Below are positions 40,901 to 49,587 of a stretch of 64,000 nt of DNA, piece by piece. The DNA lies in NCBI GenBank assembly GCA_032622095.1, contig CP136061.1:234794944-234858943 (forward strand), in the 5' to 3' direction. The DNA is from Siphonodentalium dalli (Eukaryota; Mollusca; Scaphopoda; Gadilida; Siphonodentaliidae). The notes under the pieces were generated by a model, which searched no databases, was not told the origin of the DNA, and worked only from the letters and a program-made list of their open reading frames with translations. The position numbers were made by a program, and so were the translations under genes. How positions within the stretch are numbered: the stretch's first letter is position 1; each line of letters begins with the position of its first letter.

Positions 40901-43900
40901 CCAGTGTGAATGTCAAATGTATGGTATGATATGGTGAATAATTATAATTTATATGTAATGATAATTAAAATGGTGTATACACTTACTACATTAATAACCA
41001 CAAATTGTCTTGTTATTCATAAGTCAGATAGTTTGAAGCGATATCTTAAGTGGTTCTATGAATATATTACGGGCTACTAACCTACTGTGCAGTCACTAGT
41101 TCCCTTTGGGTGCTATGGTGTAAACCTGATTGGTCCTTATTGATTGACGCGATCTTAGTTCATGAGTACATGTTATTGCAGTTGGGATACATAGAATAGT
41201 ACATACTGTTGTCTGTATATATATATGTCATCAATCGATTCTTGCAGTTGATGTAAGACCTGGTGCCAGCTTCACCACATCTAATGCAACAGTACATGAT
41301 GACAGTCAAGTTTGGTAGTGACGAAGGGTACCTTATTAATTTACCTCCATGCACGACTTCGGCCCAATTTTCAAAAAAAAAAATGGATGCGTCCTCATTT
41401 TTGGACGGCCATGTGGTGGCACCACCAAATATGCCTGGATATCCGGGTGGCCACAATACATCGATATGCATAGTCACATAGCCAATTTAGCATTCAGCAA
41501 TAAAAGTCTTATTTACCGACGTTACGACAGGCTTCAGTATATTTGTGTGCATGACGTCACGTGACGTGAGTGCAATGACACTCTGGTTTTGCATACGGAA
41601 AGCAGCAACAGGTCAAATGTTATTGCGTTTTTCTAACCCGTATTTTTCATATTAAGCTGTGATTTGAAATTGCTATCATGCATTTTTGAACATGCTATTG
41701 TAATATATTTCAAAATATGTAGGTGGCAATTTGGCCGGACATTTGGTACGTACCGACCAGTGGGTCGGCTCATATAGTAATAGAACATTTGACTTTTGGG
41801 CGATCGGTTTCGCCATTTTGTCTGGAATACCCCGCGCTAAATATCGAAAACGACAGAGTAGAAATGCAGTATGAATGGTGCGCTCTATCAGAGATTGGGC
41901 ACATAACTCGAAAAATACTTCAACGAATCTGGTATTGATTTTGAGATTTTAGATCTGAGATTTCCTCTGCCAGTAAAAGGGGTAGCTTGCCTCCCTGATG
42001 GAACCGCTGCCAGATAGCCTTGTTTCGTGAGGAGCTTCAATGTCCACTCTGAGTCTGTCAAGTTTACGGTCAGGTGGTAACGGAATGAACGGATCGTAAA
42101 AGGAGACTCAAATAAGCTGCGGTAAACGGATTTGATAGTAACCAAATCGAGCCGAATATAGCACATCCCACCACTCGTCTCAACTGTTGGAAAGCGTCTG
42201 CAGAATGAGGATAATTTTCTAGTTTAGCTTAACTTACAACAACCCCCCCCCCCCCCCCCGACAAGAAAAAAAACCCAGTTACGGATTACAACCACACATT
42301 ATTAAATATTAAATATTCACTAGCTGGCACCACGTGTTCGTTATTTATGTACCATGTGCTCATATGTTGACATAACATGCATGAGATATTAGCACATAGA
42401 TAAATATCGACATTTTTGTGGGTATCCTGATATATTGCTTGACTCACGCATGTATCTAATCTCGTATATATTTTGCGCCGATTCGCCTCCACATTTCTCG
42501 GTGGGATTCCCGGGACAGTCCCCATTACAGCTTCCTTCATCAAGGCGCCCATAGACTCCATATGCGTCTCCACAGAAACACTGGCGTTTAGCCTGTAAGC
42601 CAGCATACGAGAAACCTGAAATACAATGTCGCATTAGCTTCCCGGTATACTGACCCGTCAGCTCCATGACGCCTCGGGGACACGTCGCATACTGCCGTAT
42701 ATATACCTGTGCCACCAACTCTTCAAGTATTCGTCCACAAATATATCGAAGACGACTAATCAAACTGTGATATTACTTAGAGAAACAGAGTTTACTATAC
42801 CATATATTTATTTATAAGTACTACGAGCGTCTTGTTAACGTCAATGTTAAAATTGGGCGTAAGTGTATTTTGAGCGTCATAGTACAATGATACTATGTAT
42901 TTGAGAGTCAATCATAAAATTGGGCGTAAGTGTATTTGAGCGTCATGTTTCACCATTTGACCACATGCAGCAAAGCTTTATTGTCTGACTGGTACATGTT
43001 TTAACAATAGACACATAAATTACTCTATCACTTCAAGCGAATCTACAGAGGTCCTCCAAAAATGGTTACTTATCAGGTCTGTAGATGTCCATAATGTTTT
43101 GTTTGCAATATAATTGCACGTCGTTTCTCTCGCGTAAATAATTAAGAGTGTGCTCGAGTCTATTCATTCTCTCTATCACGTTTTAAAAAACAACAATGAG
43201 TTTATTGAGCGTCATGTATCACTATTTGACCAGAAGTCAACTGTTAGACCGCGTACACATAGACACCTCATACGTAATCTCAGACCAAGCAAAGATGTTG
43301 ATATGTTTATTTCATCTTTTATATGATGACGCTATATGTTATGAACAATACTCGATATACCTATTTGCCATCTGTACTCAATCGCACAGAGGCGAAACAA
43401 ACGGTCTTTATTTAGATAATAGGGAACCCTTTTTATTGTCCAACAACGAATAGAATACTTCTCAAATTCGATCACTAATATATCTGTCTGTGGCACAATG
43501 AGGAGTTTAACTTATTTATCGATATATTCTGGAAAATGATCGTATGGAGCCCCGGAGGCGACATCCGATTTTTTTTATAAAGTCGTGGCCACGAGAATAA
43601 AGTCGTGGTCACGATAATATGAAGTCGTGGCCACGAGAATAAGGTCCTGGCCACGAGGATATGAAGTCGTGCCCACGAGAATATGAAGTCGTGGCCACGA
43701 GAATATGAACCTTAGACATGCATATTGTATATGTGTTGGGTTGAAAGTGCGGGCATCGCTTCCGCCCCTTGTGCACTGCCCCAACACACCTACACTATAA
43801 TATACGCGCCTGCTTCACGTTAATATTACTATTAACGTGAATCAGGCGCGTATATAGTGTCGGCGTATAGGGCAGTGCACAAGGGGTGGACAGCGGAGCG

Positions 43901-46900
43901 CGTTACATGCCCCTGTGCCATGGATTAACTCTGTGTCAGTATTGGGTATATACAGATAGAGGAAATTACAACAAATATACAAAACTATTGGGGTATAAGC
44001 TGGGTACGCGGTGTCATAATGACGGGTGGTCCACAGGCATGCATGTGCACTTAAATGATAAATGGCAAATACGAGTCATGTTCATGCGGGCTATAAATCT
44101 CCCACCCGGAGCATTCGCTATGAGTTAACTCTATGTGACAGTGTATTGAATGTATAGCTAGAGGGGAATCTGGGTATTCCAACAATACCAAAATGTTGGT
44201 GGTACAAACTATGTACGGTGTCATAATGATCGCCGGGACCTTATAGACATGCATCTAGATTATACCTATTGCATTGAAAGTGCGGGTCAATTGTGAGCAT
44301 GGGGGCTAAGTCTCCAGCCACGCCTTCGTATATACTTCTGGCCACGACTTTATACTCGAGGCAACGACTTCATGTTCTCGTGCCCACGACTTTCTTCTCG
44401 TGGCCACGACTTCATATTCTCGTGGCCACGACTTTATTCTCGTGACCACGACTTTATAAACAAAATCGGATGTCACTTCCGGGGGGCTCCATATCTTACC
44501 CTCACTATTAGCATGTATGAATATGTGTAAATATTTTCAGCTTATCGTGTGGTGAGCAAATGCGATGTTTACATACTTAAGCCCGCGTATGAATATAATT
44601 GCATCATGTGTACATATGGCCATCGTATCGTGTGACGAGCAAAATGTGATGTTTACACACTTAAGCTCTGCATATACATATCGCATCTGAATGATTTCTG
44701 GAATGGAGGCTAGACATGCGTTCACATCCACGAGAATAAAATAGCCATGGTCTATTGAGAAGAACAACCTTGCGCGTAAATATTAAAGAACGTTCTCGAG
44801 TCTATTCATTCTCAGTAATATAGATGATCATTTAGCCCAAACATATGGTGTCTTTAACCCCACATATTTGCGCCACACATTACTTGATCTACACTTATAA
44901 AGTCATTTGTCAATTGTATGCCAATTATCATTGGAGTGTCATTGTACTTCATTGTGCATTAAGTCGCTCTGAGTTATTTGACTACAAACTATAAACCTGT
45001 TACACCATAGTCGCTGGTTATTGTATTTTAATGAAAATTCGACAAGGAAGTACGCCATCATGATTGCTTTCAGATAAAGTGCAACTTCCCGTGGGTAATT
45101 TCGCATACGAATAAAGAGCCTTTGACGATATGAAATTATTGATTAATCAACTGAGCCTAGAAATCTATATTTCACATCTTCCCTAAATGTCCCAACATAT
45201 ACTGATAGTAATATTTTTATGCTCGTCCTAATTGGTAATCCATAGACACATATGCTGAAAGATATCATTCGACATAATGCAAACGCTATTTTTTTTCTCA
45301 CCATGTACAAACGTTTCTGTTATCGCCTTCTTGTCATTTTATAACAATATATTGCCTATTTTGTATACGGGAGAGGGGCTATCTTACTGAAAATAACTTG
45401 TGTTCCGATCCCTTTTGTATATTTATATACGAACTAGCTGATGTGCCCGACTTCGTCCGGGCTATTTAGGGATTTCTTTGTGATTGCCTCTGTCTGGGCA
45501 GAATATACAGCGTCTTGACAAACTATTGTTCGATCGGTCCAGAAACATGCCTATATTTTATTCCTCTTATTTTTCTGTGAATATGCGCTGTGTGCATACA
45601 CTTAACCACACCCCCTAAAATATAATTTTCTCAGAAAAATGAATTGTATAGTTTACACTTAGAATGCCGCATGCAAAGAAGTCTTTAGGGGCATAAACTG
45701 AAACAGTGTAGAGATTGATGAAGGAGAATTATAAGCAACCTTGTCCGAACGTGTAATTAAATTTTGATAGTGGTACTGATTATCTTGAGAAGTAAATAAC
45801 ATATTACTATGGACCTTAAACCATTCATAAGTGTAACTATATTGACAACATAAATGGGCCTAACAACGTTCACCTATAACTGTACGCGATTTGTCGCCTG
45901 CAGATGGTGTGCCTTGGACACCCAATCCCTATGATTTTTTTCGGGTATTATACCTTAGTCAGACGAAGAAAAGCTGCCTACATATCCGTCATCAACATTG
46001 AAGGCTCGATTGAAACGCGACTCTGTAAATAGTTATTTCAACGTATATCGGTTCGCTTGTCTGTAAAAGGCTGTTTCACATTCGATCCATGTGATACTAC
46101 CTAAACTCAATTCCGATTCGGTTTGGAACAGTTTAAACACCGCACGGAAAAGAACATTGATCATGTACACAGTCAAAGCCTCAATATATATCCATTTTCA
46201 TATCTTGTTCTCACCTTTTTGAAAACACAATGATGTACACACGTTGACTGAATTTTCATCGAAATTAGTCACACCCCCAGTAAGGTCTCTGCTCCATGTG
46301 TCCCTATAGCATCCCATATAAGACCATGTGTATTTCGCATCGGCAACACCTGTAAGGATATCAATTATAGTAGATCACATATGTTTAATACGTGATACCA
46401 TTCATACGCGTGTGTTATGGTGTGCGTTGTTCAGTCGGAGTGAACCAAGAATATTGAACAACTACCCGCTCGATACTCTGGAAGAAATAACAGGGAGTCG
46501 CATTAATGTTACCTTGATCATCACGAGGCCCCGCATCATACGCACATCGGCTTGTTTCATATTACATATTTTACAAGGATACCTGAATGAGTTACCAGGT
46601 ACGTAGCTATAGAAGTTCTCCGTTGAGAGGGTGTCCAGAAAGTTCGGAAAATTTTAATTACACCCCGAAATTTCAACTACATCCGCTGAATTCGGTTGGA
46701 ACTTTCCAGCTGGTAAAACAAACTTTCCGATTCTTGGAAAATGTCTTAGCTGACGCCTCCCTAATGGCGCGTCCACATGACGGGCAAGAAAATATCACGT
46801 ATGCCCCATGTGACTTACTTGACCAATGAAAACAATAATACAGGAAAATATCCGACGAGGCAGTGAATTAGTGTGTTATCGCCTGTGTGTGATATGTGTT

Positions 46901-49556
46901 CACCCTGATTGGTGGTCATCGGTATCCGTTAAATAATCCATAAGGGATATGCTGGTAACCGTTCGCGCACGCGAGTTATGATCTATCAATATTTTCAACA
47001 ACTGACTTCGTAATTCCAATTCAGATGGGTTGACATATTCGCTGAAGTATTATATGGATATGTGTGTAGGGGCGTCTATCTATAGAGGGTTCCCATTGAC
47101 GGCGGATGTCCATGTGGGATTTCCAACTGCACCCCCCCCCCCCCTTGAACCAGGCCAAACCCCCAAGATCATATAATTCAGTTTGCAACCCTCCCCTGGT
47201 CTTTGAATTTCCCACCTGGTACCTCACATGCCTTGTTTTTTTTAACTTGAATTTTGACTGGACAAAGGGGAGGGATGGACCTAGAGGAAATTTCAAAACA
47301 ATATTTTGACCAAACGTAGGAAGAAATGCAAATGGTCTGAAACAACAAATTCCACATACATTACTGGTTGGACAATTTCAACCCATTGTTTGTGTAATAT
47401 TGTGTCAGATATGAAATTTACAACTGGTGAACACTTTGACTATAGTTAGGGAGGTCCTATGCCCCCACATGCACCCATGTATGTTTGGTAACGTAATATA
47501 CAGCACAGCCCCACGAACCAAGCCAAATTCACAACTCTAGAAAACTTCATATTGGGTCTCATTGGGGGTGTTTTCATTCGATTTGCCACAAAACAATAAT
47601 AACATTGTCACCCCACATATGCATGTACTATTAAATTATTACATAGGAGTGTACGTATTTCCAAATAACGTGACCAATTTCTCACTATATAGAAGGTCTT
47701 CATGCATGGGAGCACCAACGTGGCTACAAGTCGTGGGTGCCTCACCACACCGACTGTACGGTGATACATGTCAACAATTGGAAATGTCATAATGCTATGA
47801 ATTGCCAATATGGACTATATAGGTTGTTTACCGGACGCAATTCACTTGAACCAGCACGACTAATAGTGTTCTGATTGAGCTCAATCAACGCCATCTAAAC
47901 CGCAGGGTTCTCATGGGCTTAATCTTCACAGCAAGAAAATATCAGGGTACAATTGTATCTGATATTTTCTTGCAGATATTTTCTTGCAGGTACATGTGGA
48001 CGCGCCATAAGTGTTGGAAAATTTCAACTGATGGACACTTTAGTCCAACGTATTAACCACAAATCGAAAAATATGCGACAATTGGTCTAAATACGACAAA
48101 TTTCCCACTAATTTTACTGGTTGGAAATTCAAACTATATCAGAACAATTTTAACCTATTTCTGGTGTTAAATTTACAACAACTGTTGTGTCGGGCATTAA
48201 TATTCCAACTCTTGATTTGTTTTAACAAAGTGGGGATGATGGATGTGTCAGACATCTCGAAACCACTGCCGCCGCGTCCCGGCGAGTTATCATCCGAATA
48301 CCAATAAAACGAAAGTTTATTTGTGAAAAAGATGTTCATAACTCACCAGATTCAACCACATCTTATTGTTTAGTTACTACATTCGAACTTATCCTGTGTT
48401 TGCTATCTATTCAGTCAACACTAAGTGAATTTTATGTATCACCGGAAACAATGACAACCTGGATGTCAACGACTAACTGGTCGGTTATTCTGGTAAAAAT
48501 GGGCGGATGGAACCAAAAATTGCATGACAAATTTAATTAACATTCAGTTAAAATTTATTCAAGTTAATATCCGGAATCGAAATTTGAGCGCAAATTCCAA
48601 TAACGGACAGTAACGCTGTAAAATTGGCGAAATCGAAATTAAACATGTATACCAAACTTCGTTCCACAACATTCAATAGAACTAAAGTTATCATCGGAAA
48701 ATGAGCGGACGGATGGACATTCCGAAAACACAATACGTCCCGTTTTTAAGACGGGCAAATAAAAATTATTACATCGGTGTCAGTCAATCACAAATTGCGA
48801 GTATTCGCGGCGGGAGTCCGGCCGCGGGACTCAACCAGAGTCAATCCGATAATACCTTTTTTGAAGAGTTTTTAATGTGATCCCTGGTCCGTGACGCCAT
48901 ACTGTGGGGTGAAAATACATTGGATAGTGGAATGTGTCAGACAAGTGAAAGTGGTTGACTCAGAATGTGCACAATATGCTCGCATCCGTGGTATATTTTA
49001 TCGCCAGAAAATGCATGCGAGTGCACAAATTCAATTTATCGCGATTGAACCCGATGCAGCGGCCTCACTTAGATATGTAAAGGTATACGCATGTACATGT
49101 GCTGCAAATGACGTGAATCACTATGCTGGGGTAAAATCGAATGAGAACACAGAATACAGCAGTTAAATATGCATAATCCGAATTAACACTCGCAAATTAC
49201 TATTTCCCTTGGTTCGGGGGTAACAAATATTTGATTCGTGAAGGAACCCACCCATCAAAGCTCAGAGTGATCAGATATCGATGTTTGAAATCTATTATTT
49301 TTCACCACCGATAATGTTTAGTGGCCCAGTAAACAGTCGACGAGAACGCGGTCTCGGACCAAATTCCGGATGAAGATCGATAACTCTAAAATAAAGTGGC
49401 TTTTTTGTGTCAGATATTTGACAAACCGGCAAATGTCGTTAACCAAAATATTTATAAATAACAGGTTTTGTGCAATTTTATATTATAGTTGACTGTGGAT
49501 AGCATTATTTTTGGGCAATTACTCGATTCTGATAACTGAAGCGGCATTTCAGAAAA

Positions 49557-49587
<31 letters not shown>

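Larger units (their letters stand above)
45985..48045 (-). repeat. Duplicated intron-exon block, copy B (partner 20210-23065)
   Basis: Shares CCGTCATCAACATTGAAGG, exon 2, the intron passage GATATCAATTATAGTAGATCAC and GTGTCCAGAAAGTTCGG with copy A. After an interruption at 46765-48007 it continues with AAATTTCAACTGATGG at 48018. Differences are spread through exon and intron alike, so the duplication is not very recent. Confidence 0.85.

Noticed and set aside
41160-41481. Overlapping frames on both strands of about 100 and 72 codons
   Set aside because: No family resemblance, no splice context; likely chance openness.
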